From: Clostridia bacterium
Lineage (GTDB): Bacteria > Bacillota > Clostridia > Christensenellales > Maliibacteriaceae
Assembly: GCA_017431145.1 (NCBI GenBank)
Contig: JAFRLQ010000097.1
Coordinates: 1-32,778 of the forward strand
DNA: 32,778 bases
Direction: 5' to 3'
The notes beneath the pieces were generated by a model. The model made no database searches and was not told the DNA's origin. It worked only from the letters and a program-made list of their open reading frames with translations. This document shows, in pieces, positions 7,582 through 16,743 of the stretch. The number at the start of each line of letters is the position of its first letter. The first letter of the stretch is position 1. Position numbers and translations under genes: made by a program.

Positions 7582-8655
7582 ATGGAAAAGACATTAACGA
7601 TCCGAAATCTCAGCGTCTCATTTTCAACCAGCAACGGTACGGTGCGTGCCGTGCGGAATGTCGATCTGGATCTGTACAAGGGAGAAACGCTTGCCATCGT
7701 GGGCGAATCCGGATCTGGTAAAAGTGTCACGGTGAAGGCCGTCATGGGGATCACTTCCAACAATCAGACGATCGAAAGCGGTTCCATATTGTACCGGTAT
7801 GAACAGAACGAGAATTGGACGGAGAGGGAACTGCTGAAGCTTACCCACAACGAGATGCGCCAGCAGATCAACGGGACGCATATCGCAATGGTATTTCAGG
7901 ATCCGATGACCAGTCTGGACCCGACGATGACGATCGGGATGCAGCTGATGGAGGGGATGATGCATCATCTTCATCTCAGCAAGCAGGCCGCCCGGAAACG
8001 GGCGCTGGAGCTGCTGGAGCTCGTCGGCATAACGGATTCCGAGAAAAGGATGCGCAATTATCCGCACCAGCTTTCCGGCGGGATGCGGCAGCGCGTCGTG
8101 ATCGCGATTGCGCTCTCCTGCAATCCGGACATTCTGATCTGCGATGAGCCGACGACAGCGCTGGATGTGACCATACAGGCAAAAATACTGGAGCTTATCA
8201 AGGAGATACAGGAAAAGACCGGCATTTCCGTCATCTATATCACCCATGACCTCGGTGTCGTTGCGAAAGTTGCGGATTACGTGGCGGTCATGTACGCCGG
8301 AAGGATCGTGGAAAAAGGAACAGTCGATGATATTTTCTATGATCCGCGTCATCCGTATACCTGGGGACTTCTGTCCAGCATGCCTGATCTTTCCATTGAC
8401 AACAGCGAGAGGCTTTATACGATTCCGGGGTCGCCGCCCAACATGGTCAATCTGCCGGCGGGAGATCCGTTCGCACCCCGCAACCAGTTTGCTCTGGAAG
8501 CGGATTATAAGGAGGAGTCACCGACTTTCAAGATCAGCGACACGCATTTTGCCGCCACCTGGCTGCTGGATGAGCGTGCACCGCATGTGGAGATGCCGGT
8601 TTCCCTGCGCAGGAGGATCGATGCCATGAAAGAAGGAGGGGTTTCACATGCCTGA
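7582..8655 (+). CDS. oppD: Oligopeptide ABC transporter ATPase (OppD-type)
   Basis: A 357-residue ATP-binding subunit. Walker A is GESGSGKSV (about residues 41-49), the signature is LSGGMRQRV, Walker B is ILICDEPTTALD, and the H-loop is YITHDLGV. The C-terminal oligo_HPY region (RHPYTWGLLSSMP, then GDPFAPRN and THFAATWLL) lacks the cysteines found in many DppD proteins, as in other Gram-positive OppD proteins. ATG at 7582 is preferred over an in-frame GTG at 7576 because AAGGAG at about 7568-7573 is correctly spaced only from the ATG. Confidence 0.93.
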   Translation: MEKTLTIRNLSVSFSTSNGTVRAVRNVDLDLYKGETLAIVGESGSGKSVTVKAVMGITSNNQTIESGSILYRYEQNENWTERELLKLTHNEMRQQINGTHIAMVFQDPMTSLDPTMTIGMQLMEGMMHHLHLSKQAARKRALELLELVGITDSEKRMRNYPHQLSGGMRQRVVIAIALSCNPDILICDEPTTALDVTIQAKILELIKEIQEKTGISVIYITHDLGVVAKVADYVAVMYAGRIVEKGTVDDIFYDPRHPYTWGLLSSMPDLSIDNSERLYTIPGSPPNMVNLPAGDPFAPRNQFALEADYKEESPTFKISDTHFAATWLLDERAPHVEMPVSLRRRIDAMKEGGVSHA

Positions 8656-9568
8656 ACATCTTTTGGTTGTGGACGGCCTGAAGCAATATTTTCAGGTCAG
8701 CAAGAAGTTTACAGTCAAGGCGGTGGACGGCGTATCCTTCTACATTGATGACGGTGAAACATACGGACTGGTCGGAGAATCCGGTTCCGGAAAGTCCACG
8801 ATCGGACGTTCCATCATCCGTCTGTATACGCCGACGGCAGGGAAGGTGACCTTCGAGGGTGTCGAGATCTCGGGGAACATGGGCGCAAACGAGACGAGGC
8901 ATCTTAGGACCAGGATGCAGATGATCTTTCAGGATCCCATGGCTTGTCTGAATCCGAGAAAAAAAGTGAGCGATATTATCGCGCAGGGTCTGGATGTGCA
9001 TCATCTGTGCAAAAGCAGAGAAGAACGGCAGGAGAAGGTTTACCGAATCATGGAGAAGATTGGACTGGACCGCGAACAGGCGAACCGTTATCCGCATCAG
9101 TTTTCCGGCGGTCAGAGACAGCGTATCGGGATCGCCCGTGCCCTTGTTATGGAACCGAAACTGGTCATTGCCGATGAACCGATCTCAGCACTGGATGTTT
9201 CGATCCAGGCACAGGTCGTCAATCTCATGAAGGATCTGCAGAAGGAACTCGGAGCGGCGTATCTTTTCATTGCGCATGACCTCAGTATGGTCAAATATAT
9301 CTCCGACCGGATCGGCGTGCTGCATCTCGGTCACCTGGTGGAAACGGGAACCACAAAGGATATCTTTGAGGATCCGATCCATCCGTATACCAAGAGCCTG
9401 CTGTCGGCGATCCCGATCGCGGATCCTCATGTGGAGAAGAAGAGAGTGGCGATCGCCTATGATTATGCGACGTCCGGCATCGATTACACGAAGGGGACAT
9501 ATCATGAGATCTCAGGTACGCACCAGGTGCTTTGCACAGACGATGAATTAGCCTATTGGCAGTCTTAA
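8648..9568 (+). CDS. oppF: Oligopeptide ABC transporter ATPase (OppF-type)
   Basis: A 306-residue ATPase that pairs with OppD. Walker A is GESGSGKST, the Q-loop region MIFQDPMACLNPR, the signature FSGGQRQRI, Walker B LVIADEPISALD, and the H-loop FIAHDLSM. The C-terminus (IHPYTKSLLSAIPIADP) is the usual OppF tail of Gram-positive systems. It overlaps oppD by 8 bases and has AAAGAAGGAGG as ribosome binding site. It is the last gene of the operon, followed by a strong terminator. Confidence 0.93.
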   Translation: MPEHLLVVDGLKQYFQVSKKFTVKAVDGVSFYIDDGETYGLVGESGSGKSTIGRSIIRLYTPTAGKVTFEGVEISGNMGANETRHLRTRMQMIFQDPMACLNPRKKVSDIIAQGLDVHHLCKSREERQEKVYRIMEKIGLDREQANRYPHQFSGGQRQRIGIARALVMEPKLVIADEPISALDVSIQAQVVNLMKDLQKELGAAYLFIAHDLSMVKYISDRIGVLHLGHLVETGTTKDIFEDPIHPYTKSLLSAIPIADPHVEKKRVAIAYDYATSGIDYTKGTYHEISGTHQVLCTDDELAYWQS

Positions 9569-9596
9569 AGACTGCATTTCCTCCTTGAAGATGATG

Positions 9597-9630
9597 AGAA
9601 AAGACCCGGACGGTGATCCGGGTCTTTTCT
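9597..9630. terminator. Bidirectional terminator between opp and frlB
   Basis: A perfect 14-base stem, AGAAAAGACCCGGA (9597-9610) and TCCGGGTCTTTTCT (9617-9630) with a six-base loop, has A-rich and T-rich outer ends. It can stop transcription of oppF on the plus strand and of frlB on the minus strand. Confidence 0.92.
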
Positions 9631-9658
9631 CTATTATCGGGAGGTTGTGGAGAAAAAA

Positions 9659-10723
9659 TCAGTAATCGAACTGCCGGTAGTAACGGCGTATGGAGAGCGG
9701 ATGGCGGAGGAAGAGCTCCATATACGCGTCTACCCGGTTGTTGACGCCGTGCATCACCAGGTGTGAGATCGAACCGCGGTTTTCCTTTGAGATCCCTTTC
9801 AGTTCGAATTCACTGGTATCGATGACGGTATAATTGGCATTGACCTGCGGGAGAAATCTTGCCACACGCTCTGCCAGCGGACGCTGCTCATCTTCTCCGA
9901 TGAACAGTGTGACCGGTGTATCGGCAACAATGATCTCCTGCATGCCGTGGAAAAACTCCTGACAGCTGATGGATTTCGTACGGATCCACATCTGCTCTTC
10001 CCAGTAGCACATGGCATAGGAATAAGTCGCACCGTACTGATTCCCGGATCCGATAAAGTAGTGGGGCAGATCGGGATGCTCGCGGAGGAACGCCACTTTC
10101 TTCTCCGCATATGCGTAGGCCCATGCATCCGATGTCTTTTCCACTTCAGCAAGCGCAAGAGCGAGACTGGATTCCATTTCCCTGTTGTAGTCCGCATACT
10201 GGGGGAATTCACCGTTCTTGTACATGAGATAGTTCGCGGTCATGAAGAATTTGAGCTGTTCGTTCTTCGGATACAGGATGAGATAGTCCTGTTTATCGGG
10301 CGCTGTCAGAACGGAGCCGGGCGTATCGATAAACGCGAACACGCGGGCACCGATTTCATGCACCCGGTCAACAAGCTCGACCATTTCCTTCGTGTTGCCG
10401 GAAACGGAGGAATAGATCAGAACAGACCGGTTTGTGAAGCGCTTGTTTCCGGTTGTCAGGAACTCGGCAGCGTTTTCGACATAGACGGGCAGGGATGACT
10501 TGCCGCGCATGTAGACTTCCACCTGCATGCCGGACGCATATGTTCCGCCGATTCCCATAAAGTAGATGCCGTCGAATCCGTCATTCCAGATAGAGTCGAT
10601 GATTGACTCGATCTGAGGGCGGAGAGCGAGCGCTCCGTTTACACTGTCGATCGCTTCGGTTTCATTGAAATTTCTGAGACAGGGTCTATTCTGCTCCTGC
10701 CATTTTGCTGCGTTATAGCTCAC
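9659..10723 (-). CDS. frlB: SIS-domain ketosamine-6-phosphate deglycase (FrlB-like)
   Basis: A 354-residue protein with two SIS domains. The first contains IYFMGIGGTYASG and the phosphate-binding stretch LIYSSVSGNTKE; the second contains FIGSGNQYGATYSYAM. The region CQEFFHGMQEIIVADTPVTL matches the conserved FRHGPLEI block of FrlB/GlmS-type SIS enzymes, and the C-terminal HPLSIRRYYRQFDY resembles the RRYYGGLVEY end of E. coli FrlB. FrlB cleaves fructoselysine 6-phosphate to glucose 6-phosphate and lysine in the cytoplasm. It is the last gene of the minus-strand cluster, 17 bases after the esterase gene. The exact amine part of the substrate cannot be read from sequence; FraB (fructose-asparagine) is a close alternative. 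Confidence 0.85.
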   Translation of the reverse strand: MSYNAAKWQEQNRPCLRNFNETEAIDSVNGALALRPQIESIIDSIWNDGFDGIYFMGIGGTYASGMQVEVYMRGKSSLPVYVENAAEFLTTGNKRFTNRSVLIYSSVSGNTKEMVELVDRVHEIGARVFAFIDTPGSVLTAPDKQDYLILYPKNEQLKFFMTANYLMYKNGEFPQYADYNREMESSLALALAEVEKTSDAWAYAYAEKKVAFLREHPDLPHYFIGSGNQYGATYSYAMCYWEEQMWIRTKSISCQEFFHGMQEIIVADTPVTLFIGEDEQRPLAERVARFLPQVNANYTVIDTSEFELKGISKENRGSISHLVMHGVNNRVDAYMELFLRHPLSIRRYYRQFDY

Positions 10724-10740
10724 GATTTTTCACTCCTTTT

Positions 10741-11541
10741 TCAATATATCGGATTTGAGAGAGGTTCGAGATTCAGGAAAAAGCGGATCGCCTGCTGAAT
10801 GGCGATATCCCAGTACGGCCAGGCATGCTCGCCGGGGCCTTCTACATAGGTGTGTCCATATCCGGCGCTTTCTGCCGCACGGCGGAATGTCTGATTGTTT
10901 TCATAGAGAAAGTCCTCTGTACCGCAGAGCTGGATTAGTCTCGGACGATCCGGGCAGGAAGCCGCTTCACGGACAAGATGAAGAGGAAGATCTTCGGGAC
11001 CGGGTATGCCGGATGGCCCGTGAAGCGCGATCAGTTCACCGGCATTCATATCCGTCCATGTTCCGCTCATGACGGAACGGCACAGGGACGCATAATCCAG
11101 TACTCCGGAAAGGGAAGCGATCGCGCCGAAGCGCTCCTGCCTTCTCAGGCCGATTTTCACCGCACCGTATCCGCCCATGCTTTCTCCGGCAATGAATGTT
11201 TTGCTGCGTTCTTTGGGAAGTTTCAGCCAGGAGGCGGCAAGCTCCGGGAGCTCGTCGGCGACATAGGTGAAAAAACGCTGCCCGCCCGGATAGTCGCAGT
11301 AAAAGCTGCGGGAAACTTCCGGAAGGATCATGATGAGATTGTATTTCTTTGCGTAATACTCGAGTTTCGAAAACCGTATCCATTCCTCGCTGTTGCCAGA
11401 AAGGCCGTGAAGGAGATAGAGGAGGGACGGCTCTCCGATGACTGCAGGTGTGACATCATTGGATTCATCAGGAAAGATGATCCTCAGATAGGTATTCATT
11501 TTCAGGTTTTCGGAATAGAAACTTCCCGAAAAAAGGCCCAT
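10741..11541 (-). CDS. Alpha/beta-hydrolase esterase (esterase D / tributyrin esterase type)
   Basis: A 266-residue serine hydrolase with no signal peptide. The oxyanion region is LLYLLHGLSGN, the nucleophile elbow GESMGGYG, the acid is in LCGTEDFLYEN and the histidine in GPGEHAWPYWD, so the triad is complete. The family includes S-formylglutathione hydrolases and acetyl-xylan or tributyrin esterases. It starts with AAGGAG eight bases upstream and lies tightly between gntR and frlB. Its role here could be removing an acyl group from a ketosamine or sugar; that is inference, since E. coli frl has no such gene. Confidence 0.85.
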   Translation of the reverse strand: MGLFSGSFYSENLKMNTYLRIIFPDESNDVTPAVIGEPSLLYLLHGLSGNSEEWIRFSKLEYYAKKYNLIMILPEVSRSFYCDYPGGQRFFTYVADELPELAASWLKLPKERSKTFIAGESMGGYGAVKIGLRRQERFGAIASLSGVLDYASLCRSVMSGTWTDMNAGELIALHGPSGIPGPEDLPLHLVREAASCPDRPRLIQLCGTEDFLYENNQTFRRAAESAGYGHTYVEGPGEHAWPYWDIAIQQAIRFFLNLEPLSNPIY

Positions 11542-11559
11542 GATTGATCTCCTTGCTGC

Positions 11560-12270
11560 TTACTTTTGGAATCGTACGCTGAAATTGCATTTGTCGCCGC
11601 GCGCGTGATTCCGGTTGAATTCTATGACCCTGCCCTGATCATCGATCGTTCTGGACTGGAACAGCATCACGGGAAGAGCAGGATCGATTCCGAGGATGTT
11701 GGCGTCGTTTTGCGGCAGGTGCACGATGTCGAGCGTTTCTATCGCGCGCTCCGTCTTGATTCCGTACATCTGATAAACCTCGTAGATGGAGAAGACGTTC
11801 ATATCGATGCCGTCCAGCTTCGGCACGACGTATCTCGGAATGAAGATCTCTTCAAGCGACACGGGCTCCGCGTCGGCGTAGCACAGTCTTTTGATATAGA
11901 AAACGGGATCGTCCGATTTGATGCCGAACATAAAACTGTATTTCATGCCCGCATTCCGGATCTTGCGTGAAATGATCTTGAAGGAAGGCGTGATGTTCTT
12001 GTCGAGCATCGTTTGCGTAAAGCCCTGCAGTTTATCCAGGTCACGCTCCATTTTCCGGCTCTGCACATAGTAGTTTTTCGCCGAGCCCCTCTTGAGCAGG
12101 CCTTCATTCGTCAGGGATTCCAGCGCGTTGCGAACGGATTCCTGCATGCCGTACCGTTCCGCCAGTTCTGCTTCCGATGGCAGGGCGGTACACGGCGGAT
12201 ATTCACCTTCTTCGATGGCGGCACGAAGGATGTCTCTCAGCTGAGTGCCGTCATGAGCCGTTTGTTTCAT
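11560..12270 (-). CDS. GntR/UTRA regulator with altered DNA-binding domain (pair 2, second gene)
   Basis: A 236-residue protein. The UTRA domain is well kept (GIKSDDPVFYIKRLCYADAE, then SLEEIFIP) and is paralogous to that of the regulator at 2572-3303. The HTH is not: LAERYGMQESVRNAL is one residue shorter than the family pattern between the turn and the recognition helix (compare YGIHRLSVRSAI). The wing reads RGSAKNYYV where the family has a G-x-G turn. It may bind a changed operator, act only as a partner or sensor, or be inactive. It is 18 bases upstream of the esterase gene and downstream of frlD in the same direction. Confidence 0.85.
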   Translation of the reverse strand: MKQTAHDGTQLRDILRAAIEEGEYPPCTALPSEAELAERYGMQESVRNALESLTNEGLLKRGSAKNYYVQSRKMERDLDKLQGFTQTMLDKNITPSFKIISRKIRNAGMKYSFMFGIKSDDPVFYIKRLCYADAEPVSLEEIFIPRYVVPKLDGIDMNVFSIYEVYQMYGIKTERAIETLDIVHLPQNDANILGIDPALPVMLFQSRTIDDQGRVIEFNRNHARGDKCNFSVRFQK

Positions 12271-12297
12271 ATATGCATCCCTCTGCGGGTCGAACCA

Positions 12298-13092
12298 TTA
12301 CCAAGCCCCGAAATACTTCAGGGTTTCGGTCGCGTTGGCGGCGCCTTTTTCCATGCAGGATTCGATGGGAAGTCCATCCGTGATCCCGTACAGAAAGCCC
12401 ACGATATAGCTGTCTCCGGCACCCATGCTGTCGACCAGACTGTCGCACGGGACAATGCCGAACGTATGGAATTCACTGCCGTCGTAGCAGATGCTTCCTT
12501 TGACGCCGAGCATGGCGATGACCAGTTTCGGACCGCGTTTCTGATAGAGTTTCATCTGTTCTCTGAGGGCGGGCGTGTCCCCGTCATCGGAAGAGAAGAA
12601 GAGGTAATCGGTATACGGCATCGCAGTCTGCGCCGCAGGATCCTCCGGTCTGGTCGCGCAGTCGAAAGCGGTCGTCATGCCGCGTTGCTTCAGGTCCTTG
12701 AAACGGCCTTCGACTTTACCCCAGAGATCGCAGATCACGACGTCATGCTTCAGGATGAAGTCAATATCGTCATCCGAGAGCGTGCTGTCGGCGAGAACGC
12801 CCTCATCATAGTCTCCGAATACACGTTCACCGTTGATCAGAGCGACCTCGGAGACGGCTGTGCGTCCGGGCAATACGGCGAGGTGCGAGACATCGACCCC
12901 CTTGGTAGCGATGGTTTTGAGCATCAGACTGCCGTTGTCGTCATCGCCGATCGGTCCGATATAGGAAGCGCTTCCCCCGAGACGGACCGTATAAACAGCC
13001 ATATTCACGGGACCGCCTCCGGGAAAGCCCTTTCCCCCATCAAGATTGGTATAAAAATCAATGCAATTGCTTCCGATAGCTGCAAGTTTCAT
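12298..13092 (-). CDS. frlD: PfkB-family kinase, fructoselysine 6-kinase-like (FrlD, copy 1)
   Basis: A 264-residue ribokinase/PfkB kinase very like E. coli FrlD along its whole length. Shared features are IGSNCIDFY at the N-terminus, PGGGPVNMAVY, the substrate region ERVFGDYDEGVLAD (VFGDYTEGV in FrlD) and the ending YFGAW. The GAGD motif with the catalytic Asp is at about residues 224-227 (DSMGAGDSYI). It phosphorylates the C6 hydroxyl of a ketosamine before FrlB cleavage. It overlaps the preceding gntR by four bases (ATGA). Confidence 0.88.
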   Translation of the reverse strand: MKLAAIGSNCIDFYTNLDGGKGFPGGGPVNMAVYTVRLGGSASYIGPIGDDDNGSLMLKTIATKGVDVSHLAVLPGRTAVSEVALINGERVFGDYDEGVLADSTLSDDDIDFILKHDVVICDLWGKVEGRFKDLKQRGMTTAFDCATRPEDPAAQTAMPYTDYLFFSSDDGDTPALREQMKLYQKRGPKLVIAMLGVKGSICYDGSEFHTFGIVPCDSLVDSMGAGDSYIVGFLYGITDGLPIESCMEKGAANATETLKYFGAW

Positions 13093-13841
13093 AATCTTTC
13101 ACTTCCTTCCTGTCTGTACCCCGGACTGTGCAGGACACAGGAAAAGCGTACGATGTCGGTCCTTACGACCGCTTTAAAGTATTCGATGGGGCTTCCGTTT
13201 TCCAGATCGCTGATCCCGGACAGATAATAGAGGGGTGAATTCTCACGGATTCCGAGCAGTCTGGATTCTTCGTTCGTCGCGTAGGTGATTCCGATGCTTT
13301 CACTGCCGTGCGTAAGGAGGATACCGTGGTCTTCGAGCGCCTGATACAGGGATTCCTTTTCGAAATCATGCGATCCGATATCCTGGCAGTGATCGTAATT
13401 CAGATAAGCGCTTTCGATTGTAAACGGGACGCCGTCCAGACTCCGGACTCTCCGGAGATAGAAAATCTTGTGTTCCGGAGCGGTTTTGAGTCTGTGAGCG
13501 ACATGGTCGGGACAGGGCATGACACTGGCATTCAGAACGACGCTGGAAAGAACGCGTCCGCTTCTCTGCACGGATTCGGTCAGCGAACTGGCATCCTGCA
13601 GATTCCGCTCCAGTTTCGGAGGAGAAACATATGTGCCGGAGCCCTGAAGGGAATAGATCAGACCTTCTTCCGTCAGCTGCCGGATCGCAGTGCGGAGCGT
13701 GGAACGGTTCAGATCCCACATTTCACACATGCTCCGTTCACTGGGAAGTTTCTGATGAGGAGCAAGTCTGTGCCCCCAGATATAGCACTCAATCAGTTCG
13801 GCGGCCTCTTCTCTCGGCCGAAGACCTTGCTTGTGCTTCAT
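13089..13841 (-). CDS. GntR-family regulator with UTRA domain (pair 2, first gene)
   Basis: A 250-residue regulator. The HTH (RSMCEMWDLNRSTLRTAIRQ) and wing (LQGSGTYV) are intact, followed by UTRA (HKIFYLRRVRSLDGVPFTIE, then GSPIEYFKAVVRTD). It is paralogous to the regulator at 1821-2585. The ATG at 13,841 is preceded by a modest GAGG. It heads the run gntR-frlD-gntR-esterase-frlB, with four-base coupling to frlD. Confidence 0.88.
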   Translation of the reverse strand: MKHKQGLRPREEAAELIECYIWGHRLAPHQKLPSERSMCEMWDLNRSTLRTAIRQLTEEGLIYSLQGSGTYVSPPKLERNLQDASSLTESVQRSGRVLSSVVLNASVMPCPDHVAHRLKTAPEHKIFYLRRVRSLDGVPFTIESAYLNYDHCQDIGSHDFEKESLYQALEDHGILLTHGSESIGITYATNEESRLLGIRENSPLYYLSGISDLENGSPIEYFKAVVRTDIVRFSCVLHSPGYRQEGSERL

Positions 13842-13877
13842 ATTAAACCTCAGGGGAATGATCGTCTTTGAAAATCT

Positions 13878-13916
13878 CTGCCGGCATGGGATTGAGTCAT
13901 CTTATCATGCCGGCAG
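13878..13916 (-). terminator. Possible terminator between frlA and gntR
   Basis: A perfect 11-base inverted repeat, CTGCCGGCATG (13,878-13,888) and CATGCCGGCAG (13,906-13,916), surrounds a 17-base loop. On the minus strand it is followed by a short T-rich stretch. It could end or attenuate transcription from frlA into the gntR-frlD-gntR-esterase-frlB run. The loop is long and the T run weak, so a protein-binding role is also possible. Confidence 0.5.
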
Positions 13917-13948
13917 GGATCAAGGGAGTGTCAATTCAAAAGAATCGA

Positions 13949-15364
<1,416 letters not shown>

Positions 15365-15440
15365 TTAGTGTTGGTTGCTGGTTTTGTCTCTCTATTGGTT
15401 CAACCTTTCAAAAAGGCCGTGCCCGGATTCAATTGTGCAG

Positions 15441-15866
15441 TCATTTCTCTTCGACCATGACCAGAACGGTTCGCTGCGCGGGTCCATCGAACTCGCAGAA
15501 ATAAATCTCCTGCGCGCCTCCGCGGATCATTTTTCCGTCCTGGATCAGAAAGTGGCAGTGATTGCCGGTCAGCATCGCTTTGAGATGCCCCGTCGGATTT
15601 CCCGCGGTGCTTCCGTAATCGGGGAGTATCCTCGCGTGGCAATACGGCCGGTCTTCCGGAGCAAAAAGGGAAAGGGCGTACTGTATGTCGCTTTCCAGAC
15701 ACTCCAGCGCTTCATTGACCGTGATGCCGGTCGTGGTGTGCTTGGTCTGCACCGTGACCATGCCGTTTCTGATCCCGCTTTCCGCTACGATGTCTTCCAC
15801 AAGCGGGGTAATCACGGTCATCTCTACATAGGTCTTCGTACAGAGATGGATGGCTTTCACAAACAT
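15441..15866 (-). CDS. YjbQ-family protein (UPF0047)
   Basis: A 141-residue cytoplasmic protein matching the YjbQ/UPF0047 family over its full length. It has KHTTTGITVNEAL in the first half and GNPTGHLKAMLTG, then IYFCEFDGPAQRTVLV at the C-terminus. Family members have been reported to have weak thiamine-phosphate synthase activity, but their true role is unsettled. It lies 14 bases after the amidohydrolase-2-like gene, within the frl run. No counterpart exists in the E. coli frl operon. The region between it and frlA (15,305-15,440) has no gene and no clear promoter. Confidence 0.88.
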   Translation of the reverse strand: MFVKAIHLCTKTYVEMTVITPLVEDIVAESGIRNGMVTVQTKHTTTGITVNEALECLESDIQYALSLFAPEDRPYCHARILPDYGSTAGNPTGHLKAMLTGNHCHFLIQDGKMIRGGAQEIYFCEFDGPAQRTVLVMVEEK

Positions 15867-15880
15867 GGCGGAATCTCCCG

Positions 15881-16732
15881 TTAAAACTTTCTGCCGAGGA
15901 ACGCCAGCGCATTTCCTCCGCGGATCAGGTCCAGAGTGGAATCGCGGAAATCCAGTGTGCTGAGGCTGTTTGCCATGCGGATCTGTTCAAACCGCGGATT
16001 TGCGGATCCGAACATGATCTGATGGCGCAGCGAGCGGTCGATCCAGGTGATCGGAACGTCCTGCGTCAGCATCTGCTTGTAAAACTCGCTTGCGGAATCA
16101 AAGTACAGGCACGCGGTATCCGTATAGATGTTCGGGTATTTCAGCATGAGCATGGCGGTTTCCCTGCACCAAGGCCAGCCGAACTGACTGACGCAGATTC
16201 GCAGCTTCGGGTGCTGCTCGGCGATTTCCTCGAATGCGAGCGGATGACCGTATCTGGTTACGGTATCGGGCTCATAGGAGAATCCCGCGTGGAAGAGCAC
16301 CGGTCGGTCGTACTGTTCGCAGATCCGGTAAAGCGGTTCCGCACAGGGATCTGCTGGGAAAAAGCGCTGTCTTCCGGGATGGAGGTAAAGTCCGCGCAGA
16401 TCCAGACGGGCAAAAGCGTCTTCGAGTCTGTCCGCCGCGTCCTTTTCATTCGGATCCACGGAAGCGAACCCGATAAAATGATCCGGCGCAAGATCGACGA
16501 GCGTCCGGATCTCGTCGTTGGTGACCAGGGGAGAGCCGGTCCGGCTCGTATAGTCCTGCGGAAGGAGGCAGAGACGGTCGAGACCTGCGCAGTTCATCTG
16601 GTTGAAAATGTGTTTGAGCGGCGCGGTCCCGTTCTTATGGATGTTGAGCGCCCGGTGACGCAGTTCCTCTTTTGCGGGATCCCCGTTGATCGGTTCATAA
16701 AAAGCAGGAAACACATGGATGTCGATAAACAT
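15881..16732 (-). CDS. Amidohydrolase-2-like TIM-barrel protein with missing metal ligands
   Basis: A 283-residue protein of the amidohydrolase-related (Amidohydro_2) fold. The N-terminal DIHVFP occupies the place of the family HxH, but the second histidine is Phe8. The mid-barrel LFHAG histidine is kept. The usual HxGxPW is SQFGWPW, so His becomes Gln, and the usual GSD-x-P near the C-terminus is GSANPRF, so the Asp is lost. Three of four expected metal-binding positions are changed. It may be a non-metal lyase or decarboxylase-like enzyme, a binding protein, or a divergent enzyme with other ligands. It sits 11 bases after frlC and 14 before yjbQ, so it is part of the operon. Confidence 0.75.
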   Translation of the reverse strand: MFIDIHVFPAFYEPINGDPAKEELRHRALNIHKNGTAPLKHIFNQMNCAGLDRLCLLPQDYTSRTGSPLVTNDEIRTLVDLAPDHFIGFASVDPNEKDAADRLEDAFARLDLRGLYLHPGRQRFFPADPCAEPLYRICEQYDRPVLFHAGFSYEPDTVTRYGHPLAFEEIAEQHPKLRICVSQFGWPWCRETAMLMLKYPNIYTDTACLYFDSASEFYKQMLTQDVPITWIDRSLRHQIMFGSANPRFEQIRMANSLSTLDFRDSTLDLIRGGNALAFLGRKF

Positions 16733-16743
16733 GGCGTAACCTC

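Noticed and set aside
13026-13044. Another TTGGTATAA resembling the operator motif.
   Set aside because: It lies inside the frlD copy 1 coding sequence, lacks the flanking AAA and TGA bases, and is far from any promoter.
9659-13092. A fructose-asparagine (fra) locus instead of frl.
   Set aside because: FraB and FraD belong to the same families, but the presence of FrlA- and FrlC-like proteins fits frl better and no asparaginase gene is present. The substrate remains open.
12013-13227. A 404-codon plus-strand frame across gntR, frlD and the second gntR.
   Set aside because: It spans three well-recognised genes on the other strand and has no motif of its own.
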